Below are positions 38,701 to 47,137 of a stretch of 64,000 nucleotides of DNA, piece after piece. The position numbers and the translations under genes were made by a program. The stretch is from Aerococcus mictus (GTDB lineage: Bacteria; Bacillota; Bacilli; Lactobacillales; Aerococcaceae): assembly GCF_003286595.3 (NCBI RefSeq), contig NZ_CP132985.1, forward strand, positions 1,674,001 through 1,738,000, read 5' to 3'. Numbering within the stretch: the first letter of the stretch is position 1; the number at the start of each line of letters is the position of its first letter. Below the pieces are notes generated by a model. It saw nothing but the letters and a program-made list of their open reading frames with translations. It ran no database searches and had not been told where the DNA came from.

Positions 38701-39312
38701 CTCTACTTCATCGAAAGCTAAAGACAGTCGCAAGGGCTGGGAACTGGTTAGGGGAAAGAGGTCAACAATATCCCCACGGACACTCATTTCACCAGGTCGT
38801 AAAACAGCCTCTACCCGTTCATAACCTAAAAGCAAAAGATCTGCTTTCAGCTGGTCAACGGCGAGTTCTTGGCCCCGTTGGATGCTTTTTACTAGGTGTT
38901 TCCACTCAGCCACAGGCGTCAGGGGGCGCTTTAAGCCAAAGATAGGGCTAATTAAGATTCCGCTACTGTCTTCATCAAGTAACCAGTCTAAGGTCGCCAA
39001 GCGGTCCCCCAGGGCTTCCGGGCTTTGAATGGCTAAGTCTTCAGCCACACTTTCTGGACTGGAATAGAGGTGGAGATCAGCTTCTGGATTGAAAGTTTGC
39101 AGGTCTTCATAAAAACGCTCCGCCTGCAAGAGGTTATTGGTCAAGACCACGGTCTTTTTATCGGGATGGCTGGCTTGAATTTCAGCAATCATGTAGGCCT
39201 TACTAGCCGCCTGTAAACCCAGGTAAAGAACACTCTGCCCCGTCCTCAAGGTGTTTTCTAGCTTGCTGTCAATAATTTTCTCATTGAGATAATTTTCTAA
39301 GTTCATTTCCAC
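35761..39312 (-). CDS. mfd: Transcription-repair coupling factor Mfd
   Basis: Removes stalled RNA polymerase and recruits UvrA. The 1183 residues include the N-terminal UvrB-like domain, the RNA polymerase-interacting domain (about 490-570, starting NPGDYVVHVNHGIGQF) and a RecG-like motor with GDVGFGKTEVAMR (Walker A), DEEQRFG (motif II), TATPIPRT (motif III) and QLRGRVGRS (motif VI). The start may be GTG at 39310-39312 or an ATG two codons later. It follows pth, as in Bacillus. Confidence 0.97.
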   Translation of the reverse strand: MEMNLENYLNEKIIDSKLENTLRTGQSVLYLGLQAASKAYMIAEIQASHPDKKTVVLTNNLLQAERFYEDLQTFNPEADLHLYSSPESVAEDLAIQSPEALGDRLATLDWLLDEDSSGILISPIFGLKRPLTPVAEWKHLVKSIQRGQELAVDQLKADLLLLGYERVEAVLRPGEMSVRGDIVDLFPLTSSQPLRLSLAFDEVERITTFDVNSQKSQEDLEAVTILPAKDLLFSPDRLKAGVTHLEKVAQEKVEKLQDEAIKKQVQAIFQDEIQAWSAGERTERTHYFSQILYPDSCSLLDYVGEGQTLVMDDMTRLIELSQEIDQRAALYLQGKVEAGHLPPIDQIYLDSHDQVMAYSGRKFYLAQWQKGYGNMRFDGLYQFQTRTVTPFYHNKEAIKLEFEAWLRMGRSLLIFIEEEDKARDLEKDLKAMDFQAVLTQADQIIPEAINIIAGQLSGGIEFVDSQVVLLAQSDLFDQAKRRRRKNTNNLSNAERLKSYQELNPGDYVVHVNHGIGQFVGVETIEVAGNHKDYLSIVYADNASIHVPIDQIDLVQKYVSAEGKSPKLNKMGGTEWQKTKQRVSKKIEDIADDLVDLYAERETRKGYAFSPDNEDQAAFEDEFPYPETDDQLRSIQEIKADMEKEKPMDRLLVGDVGFGKTEVAMRAAFKAMLDGKQVAFLVPTTVLAQQHYETMLERFKDYPFTIDLLSRFRSPAEQKHVIKGLKEGSVQLVIGTHRLLSKDIKFLDLGLLVVDEEQRFGVKAKERLKALRKNVDVLTLTATPIPRTLNMSMMGVRDLSVIETPPANRFPVQTYVMEQNYGAIRDAIERELARNGQVFYLFNNVQNIQEKANFIEELVPQARVAIAHGQMHANQLEEVLMDFLAGDDDVLVTTTIIETGIDMPNVNTLLVEDADRMGLSTLYQLRGRVGRSNRVAYAYFMYRPDKALNEASEKRLTALKDFTELGAGFKIAMRDLSIRGAGNLLGQEQHGFVNSVGYDLFQQMLDEAIRKKQGKAAKRPQSPTEIELHIDAYIPSEYIQDENQKVEIYKRINLLEDVDAMWDLDDELLDRFGEPPVEVQWLLAVGAMKSYATAIGVEKITRKGKAIELVFTKQQDPSQLTPLIFQALEDIPMKLQIKMANDQLVMQLNTKDLSTDQWLDYLLQFLTQLSKDLKADSDQAEGED

Positions 39313-39327
39313 GTCTTTCTCTCTTTA

Positions 39328-39891
39328 TTAGTTATTGAAACGATTCATAGTGTTTTCAAAGCTATTACCCTCTAACCAGTAAGAAATGGCATCGGCTGCC
39401 GCTTGGCTGCTTTCTAACATCTTGCCTTGGTCTTCCTTTGAGAATTTTCCTAGGACATGGTTGACCACCGACCCCTTGCCTTTGGGGTGACCAACGCCTA
39501 ATTTGATCCGTTGAATGTCTTTAGAATTAAGCATTTTAATGATATCTTTCATTCCGTTATGGCCGCCAGCACTGCCCTTTTTCCGTAGGCGGAGACGCCC
39601 AGGCTCCATGTCCATATCATCATAGACCACCAAGAGGTCTTCTAAGTCGATGTGGTAATAATTCATAAAGCCAGATACACATTGACCGGATAGATTCATA
39701 AAAGTAGTGGGTTTGACAAAGATCACCTGGTCATTAGCCACCCGGCGTTTAAAATAGACCCCATTGAAAGCGGAACGATCAAAGCTTTCATGGTGGCGGT
39801 AGGCCCATTCATTAAGGACAATAAAACCAATATTATGGCGGGTCCCTTCGTATTCTTTTCCTGGATTTCCTAATCCAACCACTAACTTCAT
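39328..39891 (-). CDS. pth: Peptidyl-tRNA hydrolase
   Basis: Recycles peptidyl-tRNA. Beginning at ATG 39889-39891 (AAAGGA 8 nt upstream) the product has 187 residues: MKLVVGLGNPGKEYEGTRHN, with catalytic His in TRHNIGF and the motif KPTTFMNLSG. The open frame continues 14 codons upstream, but that part is not family-like and overlaps a leader hairpin region. The order pth-mfd is standard. Confidence 0.95.
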   Translation of the reverse strand: MKLVVGLGNPGKEYEGTRHNIGFIVLNEWAYRHHESFDRSAFNGVYFKRRVANDQVIFVKPTTFMNLSGQCVSGFMNYYHIDLEDLLVVYDDMDMEPGRLRLRKKGSAGGHNGMKDIIKMLNSKDIQRIKLGVGHPKGKGSVVNHVLGKFSKEDQGKMLESSQAAADAISYWLEGNSFENTMNRFNN

Positions 39892-39923
39892 ATCGATCAT
39901 CCTTTTCTTTTTAACGCAACAAA

Positions 39924-39959
39924 ATCTGTACACCGCCCACAGCGAGGGGATGTACAGAT
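39924..39959 (-). promoter_or_regulatory. Hairpin in the pth-mfd leader
   Basis: Minus strand ATCTGTAC/GTACAGAT (39952-39959, 39924-39931), 8 bp, followed by TTTTG. Only a short T-run, so a weak terminator or leader structure just upstream of pth. Confidence 0.4.
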
Positions 39960-40030
39960 GGCTTGCTACTAGTAATTTTCTTCATTTTAGCGAAAAAATC
40001 CTAGCCTCACAAGTTTTTTCGCCTAAATGC

Positions 40031-40060
40031 AAAAGAAGCTCAGACATCAGTCAAAGCTTC
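40031..40060 (-). terminator. prs terminator
   Basis: Minus strand GAAGCTTTGAC/GTCTGAGCTTC hairpin with a 4-nt loop, followed by TTTTGC, 35 nt after the prs stop. Confidence 0.75.
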
Positions 40061-40095
40061 CTCTACACTAAGATTATTCTTTTTTAAGTATTTTA

Positions 40096-41091
40096 CTAAT
40101 CTTTGGCTTCCATTCCCTTGAATTGTTCGCGGAATAGCGGACTCACTGATTTGTTATTTTGAATCCGATAGATGGCTTCAGCAATCAGTTCAGAAACAGA
40201 TACTGTCGTGATCTTATCAATTTTCTTTTCCTCAGGGAGGTTGATTGAGTCGGTTACCACAATTTCATCAATATTAGCGTTTTCTAGACGTTCAATGGCT
40301 GGACCAGATAAGACGGGGTGGGTACAGCAGACAGTCACCGAAACAGCGCCTGCTTCTTCTAGGGCATTAGAAGCAGCGGTAATGGTGCCGGCGGTGTCGA
40401 TCATGTCATCGATAATGATACAGTCTTTGCCTTTGACCTCACCAACAATATTCATGACTTCGGCAACGTTAGCACGTGGGCGACGTTTGTCGATAATAGC
40501 AATTGGCGCATCCAAGAATTCCGCCAATTTTCTAGCCCGGGTCACCCCGCCATGGTCAGGAGAGACAACGACAATGTCTTTGCCTTGATAAAGATCCTTA
40601 TCAAGGAAGTAATTAGCCAATAACGGAGCTCCCATGAGGTGGTCCACCGGAATATCAAAGAAACCTTGAATTTGGCTGGCGTGTAGGTCGAGAGCGAGCA
40701 CTCGGGTAGCGCCAGCATCTTCAATCATATTAGCGACCAATTTGGATGTAATCGGTTCACGTGGCTTAGCCTTACGGTCTTGGCGGGCATAACCAAAGTA
40801 AGGAATCACCACATTGATTTGATCAGCGCTGGCCCGGCGGCAGGCATCGATCATAATCATTAGTTCCATTAAGTTCTCATTGACTGGTGCAGAAGTCGAT
40901 TGCAAAATATAAATATTATCCCCACGAATGGATTCTTCAATGTTAATGTGAATTTCCCCATCACTAAAGTGGTTAACATTTATTTTTCCCAATTCAATTC
41001 CCAAACAATCAGCAACCTTCTGTGCCAAGGGTTTGTTAGAATTTAATGAGAAAAGCTTAAAGTTTTTATCTTCATGTTCTGACATTGTCAT
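40096..41091 (-). CDS. prs: Ribose-phosphate pyrophosphokinase
   Basis: Makes PRPP from ribose-5-phosphate and ATP for purine, pyrimidine, His and Trp synthesis. The 331 residues show the flexible-loop region [20 protein letters not shown] sequence ([19 protein letters not shown]), [14 protein letters not shown] and the PRPP-binding DDMIDTAGT (about 226-234). It starts with [17 protein letters not shown] lies 5 nt upstream of the first ATG. It follows glmU, a common pairing in Firmicutes. Confidence 0.97.
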   Translation of the reverse strand: MTMSEHEDKNFKLFSLNSNKPLAQKVADCLGIELGKINVNHFSDGEIHINIEESIRGDNIYILQSTSAPVNENLMELMIMIDACRRASADQINVVIPYFGYARQDRKAKPREPITSKLVANMIEDAGATRVLALDLHASQIQGFFDIPVDHLMGAPLLANYFLDKDLYQGKDIVVVSPDHGGVTRARKLAEFLDAPIAIIDKRRPRANVAEVMNIVGEVKGKDCIIIDDMIDTAGTITAASNALEEAGAVSVTVCCTHPVLSGPAIERLENANIDEIVVTDSINLPEEKKIDKITTVSVSELIAEAIYRIQNNKSVSPLFREQFKGMEAKD

Positions 41092-41170
41092 AAGTTCCTC
41101 CTAAAACCTAAATGTTAAAAAAACTAAGTCCCTACCGTATTATCTTACCATAGAAGTAAGCTCTTTAGGG

Positions 41171-42556
41171 TTAACTTTCCGGCTTATTTTTAGAAATAGG
41201 TAATTTATGCCAATAATTTTCTTTATTACTTTGCCGTGACCGGGCAATGGCCAGGGCCTCCTTAGGAACGTCTTCAGTAATGGTTGATCCCGCAGCTACA
41301 AAACTATGATCAGCCAGGCTAACCGGGGCAACAATATTGGCATTCGAACCGATAAAGCTATAGTCGCCCACCTGACTACGGTGCTTGCTATAACCATCAT
41401 AGTTACAGAAGATCACCCCGCAACTGAGGTTAATATAGCTGCCCAAGTCAGCGTCGCCTACATAGGTTAAGTGGCCGGCCTTGGTGTGGTCCCCGAGGCT
41501 AGCATTTTTAATTTCAACGAAGTTACCAATATGAACGTATTCTCCCAAGACCGATTGGGGTCTGAGATGGGCCATGGGACCAATCGAGGTATGAGAGCCG
41601 ACTTGACTACTTTCAATTTTAGAAGAATCCACCGTCACTTCATCGCCAATTTGGCTATCCACGATCTGACTGTTACCTAGAATATGGCAGTTCTTGCCGA
41701 TACAGGTCTGTCCTAAGAGATTGACCTGACCTTCAATAATGGTGTCTTGACCAAGGGAGACTTCCGCATCGATTTTGGTTGTTTGAGGATCTAAGATCGT
41801 CACCCCATTATCCATCCAGTAGCGGTTGTTTCTTTGATAGTAGAGCTGGTTGGCTTGGGCCAGGGCTTGGCGGTCATTAACCCCCAATGATTCGCCAAAG
41901 TCAGCCATTTGGTAGGCTGAAATCCGTTCTCCCTGACTGCGTAAGATTTCAATCACATCCGGAAGGTAATATTCCCCTTGGGCATTATCATTGCCCACTT
42001 GGTGGAGGGCTTCAAAAAGGGCCTGGTTATCAAAGACATAGGTTCCGGTGTTGATTTCCTTAACTGCCTTTTCTTCTGGCTTGGCATCCTTTTCTTCAAC
42101 AATTTTCGCCACCGACCCGTCTTGCTTACGGATAATCCGACCGTAGCCACTAGGGTTTTCGGCCTTAGCGGTTAAGATGCTGGCCTTAGCCCCTTCAGCT
42201 TCATGGACATCGAGTAAATCTTCCAGGGTAGCCTGGGTGATTAGGGGCGTGTCTCCACAAATCACTAGGGTAGAGCCTGCCTTATCAGCCAGTAAATCTT
42301 CCGCTTGTAAAACCGCATGACCGGTCCCTAATTGTTCTTCTTGGAGGCAGAATTGACTTTGCCCTGCTAAGACTTTTTCGACCTCTTCGGCCCCGAAACC
42401 GACAATGGTAATGACCTCATTAAAGCCGGCTGCCTTAACATTGTCTAAGACGTGAGCCACCATGGGCTTATTAGCGACCTCATGTAATACCTTATACTTA
42501 TTTGATTTCATCCGGGTTCCCTTACCAGCAGCAAGGATAATCGCATAACGATCCAT
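41171..42556 (-). CDS. glmU: Bifunctional GlmU (GlcNAc-1-P uridyltransferase / GlcN-1-P acetyltransferase)
   Basis: Makes UDP-GlcNAc for the cell wall. The 461 residues have an N-terminal nucleotidyltransferase domain (LAAGKGTRMKSNKYKVLHEV, with GDTPLI near residue 100) and a C-terminal left-handed beta-helix acetyltransferase domain from about 250 (hexapeptide pattern, with NYDGYSKHRSQVGD in the active site). Full length. Confidence 0.97.
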   Translation of the reverse strand: MDRYAIILAAGKGTRMKSNKYKVLHEVANKPMVAHVLDNVKAAGFNEVITIVGFGAEEVEKVLAGQSQFCLQEEQLGTGHAVLQAEDLLADKAGSTLVICGDTPLITQATLEDLLDVHEAEGAKASILTAKAENPSGYGRIIRKQDGSVAKIVEEKDAKPEEKAVKEINTGTYVFDNQALFEALHQVGNDNAQGEYYLPDVIEILRSQGERISAYQMADFGESLGVNDRQALAQANQLYYQRNNRYWMDNGVTILDPQTTKIDAEVSLGQDTIIEGQVNLLGQTCIGKNCHILGNSQIVDSQIGDEVTVDSSKIESSQVGSHTSIGPMAHLRPQSVLGEYVHIGNFVEIKNASLGDHTKAGHLTYVGDADLGSYINLSCGVIFCNYDGYSKHRSQVGDYSFIGSNANIVAPVSLADHSFVAAGSTITEDVPKEALAIARSRQSNKENYWHKLPISKNKPES

Positions 42557-42618
42557 TATTTTATATGCACTCCTTCATTTTTAGTCCTCTATTATTCTAA
42601 TGAAGTTTTTCTTGGGCT

Positions 42619-43932
42619 TCAATTCTTTTTTGCTTTTTTACGCCGGGCACCCTTGTTCTTTTGCTGGCGTTTTCGATTTTTCTTTTTCTTCCCTTTGCCT
42701 GCCGATTGATCAGCCGAAGGCGCCGCCCGCTTAAAAGACTGGGGCTTTTTGGCCCTTCTGTTTGCCTGGTCATGGCCTGCTGGTTGGGGCTGGCTAGCAG
42801 CTTTGACCAGCTGGCCTTGATAGAGATAGTACTCCTCCAGTTCAGTTCCTTCTGGTAGGACTTGTTTGAGTTCTCTCAGGGTGCGGTCGTTATTGCAGAA
42901 AGTCAAAACCAAACCTTTCTGCCCCATCCGCCCAGTCCGGCCACTGCGGTGGACATAGGTAGCCTGATCTTTGGCCAGGTCATATTGGATCACACAGGCT
43001 AAATCAGGAATATCCAAGCCCCGGCTAGCCAAGTCGGTCGTGAATAAATAAACCAACTGCCCCCGGTTAAAGGCTTGGATGACCCTTTGCCGGTCTTGGC
43101 CACTCATTTCCGCATGCAAGGACGCCACGGGTAACCCATGGTAGCTTAACTTTTCTTCCAGTAAATCGACATCAGCCTTAGTACGGACAAAGACCAAGGC
43201 CCTAAAGTCGGCCAATTGGGCCAGACTGCGCAGGCGGTCCACCCGTTTGCGGACTGGAGTTAGTAGATAGCCATGGTGGAGATTGGCCTGGCTGGATAGG
43301 TCCTGTCTAAGGTCAATGACCTGGTCAATGGCTAGTAATTCTTTTGCCTTGGTCAAGCTGTCTTGGGTGATGGTAGCTCCAAAGGCGATATTTTGCCGGT
43401 ATTTGGGGAGGCGTTTGATTAAATCTGTGAATAGAGGAAGGCTGTCAGCTTTTAGCAAGTCATCGACTTCATCACAGACCAAATATTTCACTTGGTGGAC
43501 TTTTAATTTCCGTTGTTCAATCAGTTCATTAATCCGCCCTGGACTAGCCACTACGATTTCCGGCTTGGCCTTCAATTGGTCAATCTGGCGCTTGATGTTA
43601 GCTCCACCAATGACTAGCTGGAGTTTTAGGTCAAGCGACTGGGCCCAAGGGCGAGCCACACTAGCAATTTGACTGGCTAATTCCTGGGAAGGGGCCAGGA
43701 TAATTAACTGCAAACCTGCCTGGGCTTGGACTTGATTGAAGCTGGCTAAAAGATAAGCTAAGGTCTTCCCGGTCCCCGTTGCCGATAAGGCTAAAAGATT
43801 GTCCCCCTTTAAAATACGGGGCCAGGCAGCGGCTTGGATAGGGGTGGGCTGGTCAAAGCCTTGTGCTTCCCACTCTGACTTAAGGGGCTGGGCTAAGTGA
43901 CTAGCAACTAAACTGTCTTGCTCTGCTTTCAA
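42619..43932 (-). CDS. DEAD-box RNA helicase
   Basis: ATP-dependent RNA helicase, 437 residues, with two RecA domains. Motifs: Q-motif PTPIQAAAWP, Walker A ATGTGKT (about 50-56), PGRINELI, motif II DEVD instead of DEAD, motif III as GATITQ instead of SAT, and motif VI HRSGRTGRMG. The C-terminal 60 residues are extremely basic (Lys/Arg/Gln), an RNA-binding tail. Closest in size to the CshB/YfmL type, but I do not assign a symbol. It overlaps nothing and starts 2 nt after the phosphoesterase stop. Confidence 0.9.
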   Translation of the reverse strand: MKAEQDSLVASHLAQPLKSEWEAQGFDQPTPIQAAAWPRILKGDNLLALSATGTGKTLAYLLASFNQVQAQAGLQLIILAPSQELASQIASVARPWAQSLDLKLQLVIGGANIKRQIDQLKAKPEIVVASPGRINELIEQRKLKVHQVKYLVCDEVDDLLKADSLPLFTDLIKRLPKYRQNIAFGATITQDSLTKAKELLAIDQVIDLRQDLSSQANLHHGYLLTPVRKRVDRLRSLAQLADFRALVFVRTKADVDLLEEKLSYHGLPVASLHAEMSGQDRQRVIQAFNRGQLVYLFTTDLASRGLDIPDLACVIQYDLAKDQATYVHRSGRTGRMGQKGLVLTFCNNDRTLRELKQVLPEGTELEEYYLYQGQLVKAASQPQPAGHDQANRRAKKPQSFKRAAPSADQSAGKGKKKKNRKRQQKNKGARRKKAKKN

Positions 43933-43934
43933 AA

Positions 43935-45047
43935 TTAAACCTCATCGCTCTCTTCTTTAATACTTAAATACTTGGTGGATTGGCCTTGGTCAGGACCAGT
44001 AATGGCTAGAGTCTCAGCCTCTCTTGCTGACTGGGCTGGGACGAGGTCAGCCTGTGCGGTTTGGGCAGCTAATTCTTCATCGACTTCATTTTTGAGGATG
44101 GCCTTGGCTTGCTTCCAGGACAAGCCCCCATAAGCGGCAATTTCGCGGTCGGTTTCCGCCAATTTCCGTTCCAAGAAAGCTTCTTTAGAAGCGGTTAATT
44201 GCACCACAACCAGTTCCGCTTGGTTATTGAAACGAACATGCCACTTAGGCGCCCCAATCCCCCGTGAAATCACTAGGCACTTGTATTGGTCACCAGGGAG
44301 GCGGAAAACCCCTTCGGTATATTGGGGCAAGTGGCCTTGGTCAGAAGCGTAAAGGCCTCCTAGTCCCGGTATCCGAATCTGTCCACCTTGGGCATGGCCT
44401 GCTAGGACCAAGTCGGGCGATTTTTCGATCGATTCATGGTAGCGTAAGAAGGCTTCAGGATGGTGGGCTAGTAAGATCTTAGGTAGGGCTAATTGATCTG
44501 CTTCAAGGGGGAGATAGCGTAAGGCGTCCCCTTTTAAGAAGTGCCGGCCTGGTTTTTCCGCTAGGCCCATAACGACCAGGTCTTGACCATGAAGCGTGAT
44601 GGTTTCCGCTTGGTCATGTAAGACCCTGACCCCTGCTTGTCTTAAGAGCTCTTCCATTAAATGGCTATAAGGGCTCTTCACTTCATTGGAGCCGCTGACA
44701 TAGAATACTGGTGCCAGGTTGGCTAATTGCTTGATAAAAACAGCCAATTCTTGGCGGTCAAAGGCCTTTTCCGGATGAATGAGGTTACCGGTAATGGCAA
44801 CCAGGTCGACCTCTTCCTCTTTAACGGCCGTCAAGATATCGAGGACCTTAACCCTTTGGTCAGGGAAATTAAGGTCGGACAAGTGGGCAATTTTTACCCC
44901 TTCCAAACCGCCAGCATAACGAGGGCTTTCGACTAAGTAATGGGTTTTTCCCAGTTGATAATTTTGAAAATAAAGATAGGCTAGACTGCCCCCAATGACG
45001 GCAGCAGATTGCAAGCCCTTCTTCAAGAATTGATTCTTTTGACTCAT
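43935..45047 (-). CDS. YkuE-like metallophosphoesterase family protein, metal ligands lost
   Basis: 370 residues: a membrane anchor (about 12-29), a calcineurin-like fold (about 50-285) and a charged C-terminal extension (about 285-370). The family motifs are recognisable but altered: SDLH reads SDLN (Asn60), TGDL reads TGNL (Asn88), GNHE reads GSNE (120-122), GHTH reads GHAQ (218-220). Asp58 and His195/196 are kept. With four of the metal-binding positions changed it is probably not an active phosphatase. What it does instead is unknown. It lies just upstream of the helicase gene (2-nt gap). Confidence 0.8.
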   Translation of the reverse strand: MSQKNQFLKKGLQSAAVIGGSLAYLYFQNYQLGKTHYLVESPRYAGGLEGVKIAHLSDLNFPDQRVKVLDILTAVKEEEVDLVAITGNLIHPEKAFDRQELAVFIKQLANLAPVFYVSGSNEVKSPYSHLMEELLRQAGVRVLHDQAETITLHGQDLVVMGLAEKPGRHFLKGDALRYLPLEADQLALPKILLAHHPEAFLRYHESIEKSPDLVLAGHAQGGQIRIPGLGGLYASDQGHLPQYTEGVFRLPGDQYKCLVISRGIGAPKWHVRFNNQAELVVVQLTASKEAFLERKLAETDREIAAYGGLSWKQAKAILKNEVDEELAAQTAQADLVPAQSAREAETLAITGPDQGQSTKYLSIKEESDEV

Positions 45048-45175
45048 ATGATTGCCTCCCTTTGACTAAATGATCTCAGTGAGCTAAGTACTCCTTATAT
45101 TTTAGCATAAGCCGCCCGCTTTATCCCACTTAAGCTCACCCGCCAGGCGGCTTGGATGGATTTTTTAAGCGGGAT

Positions 45176-45184
45176 TGCTATAAT
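45176..45184 (+). promoter_or_regulatory. uvrC promoter, extended -10
   Basis: TGCTATAAT is an extended -10 (TGn-TATAAT) about 55 nt before the uvrC start. No good -35 is seen. Confidence 0.55.
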
Positions 45185-45237
45185 AGATAGATGAGTTTAA
45201 AGTAAATAAAGATTATGGATTAGAAAGGAGATGATTC

Positions 45238-47061
45238 TTGGTGGCCAACCAACTGATCGAGAACAAACTGAAATTAGTTCCTAAAAAACCAGGTTGCTAC
45301 ATTATGAAAGACCGCAACCAACACATTATCTATATTGGAAAAGCCAAGAATCTCTTTAACCGGGTTCATTCCTACTTCCGCAGTCAGCATACCGGAAAAA
45401 CCGCCCAATTAGTATCAGAAATTGCTGACTTCGAAGTCATTATGACCAACACCAACAAAGAAAGTCTCTTGTTGGAAATTAATCTTATCAAAAAATACAA
45501 ACCCCACTATAATATTATGCTCAAGTACGGGACCATGTATCCCTACCTGAAAATCACCAATGAAGAAGACCCCCAACTGATCATCACTTCTGACGTCAAA
45601 AAAGACGGTGGCAAGTACTTTGGCCCTTATCCCAATGTCAATGCCGCAACCAGTACCCGGGACCTGCTCCAAAAAACCTATCCCTTGAGAAAATGCGGTA
45701 AGAATGAAAAACGGGCCTGCTTCTACTACCATCTGGGCCAATGCATTGGCTGCTGTGACCACGAAGTAACAGCCCAAGAATATGCCCAACAGATTAAGCG
45801 GATTACCCGCTTTTTGAATGGTGACGTCCAAACCATTAAAGAGGACCTTCAGAATAAAATGGTCCAAGCCTCAGAAAACATGCACTATGAGCGGGCCGCT
45901 GAATACCGGGACCAAATTAACTATATTGAGCAAACCGTTGAACCGCAAAATGTCATGAGTAAGCAATACAATAACCGCGACGTCTTTGCCTATTACTACA
46001 ACCATGGCTGGATCAGTATCCAAGTCTTTCTCCTGCGCCAGTTTTCCATTATCAAACGGGATTCGGCCCTCTTCGCCTGTTATAACGATCCCGCCGAGGA
46101 ATTAACTTCCTATATTGTCCAGTTCTACCAAGAGCAAAACCACACCCTGCCTAAGGAAGTGTTGGTGCCGGAAAACATCGATACCCATCTCTTGAGTGAT
46201 GCTCTCGAGATCTCCGTGGTCAACCCTAAACGCGGGGATAAACGCCATATGCTGGACCTGGCAACCGAAAACGCCCAATTGGCCCACGAACAAAAATTCC
46301 GCTTATTAGAAATGAATGAGAAGAAAACCCGGGGAGCTGTTGAGGAGCTTAGCGCTGCTTTAAATCTGCCCTATCTCAGACGGATGGAAAGCTTTGACTT
46401 TTCCAATATTTCTGGAGTGGATAATGTCTGTGGGATGGTGGTCTATGAAGACGGCCGCCCCAATAAGAAGGCCTATCGCAAGTTTAAGATCAAGTCCTTC
46501 CAGGGAGCCAATGAATACCAAGCTACTCAAGAAGTGATCCGTCGCCGCTATAGTCGACTCTTAAAAGAAGGCAAGGACTTACCTGATATTGTTCTCATGG
46601 ATGGGGGCAGTATTGAGGTCAATGCCGCTCGGGATGTCTTGGTCAATGAACTGGGCCTCGATGACTTACCGGTTGCCGGCATGGTCAAAGATGACAAGCA
46701 CCGGACCTCCCACTTAATCTATGGCGATGACCATGCCATTGTGCCCCTAGATCCCAAGTCCCAGGCCTTCCACCTGGTGCAAAGAATTCAAATCGAAGTC
46801 GACCGCTATGCCAAGACCTTTCACCGGCAAGTCCACCACAAGAATTCTTTCCAATCCCGTCTTGATAGTGTCAAGGGGGTGGGGCCGAAAACCCGGCGCA
46901 AGGTCCTCAGCCACTTTAAAACCATTAAGGCCATCCGCCAGGCTGATCTTAGTGAAATCCAAGGCCTGGGTATTCCTGAACAGGTCGCCGAGTCCATCCA
47001 CCGGCTGGCTTGGGAAGGCCACAAGGGCTCGCCTTACTCAGACCAAGATAAGAGTTCTTAG
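45238..47061 (+). CDS. uvrC: Excinuclease ABC subunit C
   Basis: Makes the dual incisions in nucleotide excision repair. The 607 residues have the N-terminal GIY-YIG nuclease (GCYIMKD to YIGKAKNL, about 19-39), a UVR motif for UvrB binding (about 205-235), the RNase H-like nuclease domain (MESFDFSNISG around 385) and C-terminal helix-hairpin-helix motifs (SVKGVGPKTRRKVL). The start is TTG at 45238 or the adjacent GTG at 45241, both within reach of AAAGGAG. One of few plus-strand genes here. Confidence 0.95.
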   Translation: MVANQLIENKLKLVPKKPGCYIMKDRNQHIIYIGKAKNLFNRVHSYFRSQHTGKTAQLVSEIADFEVIMTNTNKESLLLEINLIKKYKPHYNIMLKYGTMYPYLKITNEEDPQLIITSDVKKDGGKYFGPYPNVNAATSTRDLLQKTYPLRKCGKNEKRACFYYHLGQCIGCCDHEVTAQEYAQQIKRITRFLNGDVQTIKEDLQNKMVQASENMHYERAAEYRDQINYIEQTVEPQNVMSKQYNNRDVFAYYYNHGWISIQVFLLRQFSIIKRDSALFACYNDPAEELTSYIVQFYQEQNHTLPKEVLVPENIDTHLLSDALEISVVNPKRGDKRHMLDLATENAQLAHEQKFRLLEMNEKKTRGAVEELSAALNLPYLRRMESFDFSNISGVDNVCGMVVYEDGRPNKKAYRKFKIKSFQGANEYQATQEVIRRRYSRLLKEGKDLPDIVLMDGGSIEVNAARDVLVNELGLDDLPVAGMVKDDKHRTSHLIYGDDHAIVPLDPKSQAFHLVQRIQIEVDRYAKTFHRQVHHKNSFQSRLDSVKGVGPKTRRKVLSHFKTIKAIRQADLSEIQGLGIPEQVAESIHRLAWEGHKGSPYSDQDKSS

Positions 47062-47087
47062 GTTTCTTTCATAGTTAATTGAATAGC

Positions 47088-47123
47088 AAAAAACGGAGTA
47101 AGCCTCAAGCTACTCCGTTTTTT
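47088..47123. terminator. Bidirectional terminator between uvrC and the DUF975 gene
   Basis: AAAAAACGGAGTA / TACTCCGTTTTTT (47088-47100, 47111-47123), a 13-bp stem with a 10-nt loop flanked by A- and T-tracts. It serves the convergent genes on both strands. Confidence 0.92.
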
Positions 47124-47137
47124 CTTATGTATTTTTA

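Noticed and set aside
45238..47074. Minus-strand ORFs inside uvrC
   Set aside because: Shadows of the uvrC frame; uvrC motifs are intact on the plus strand.
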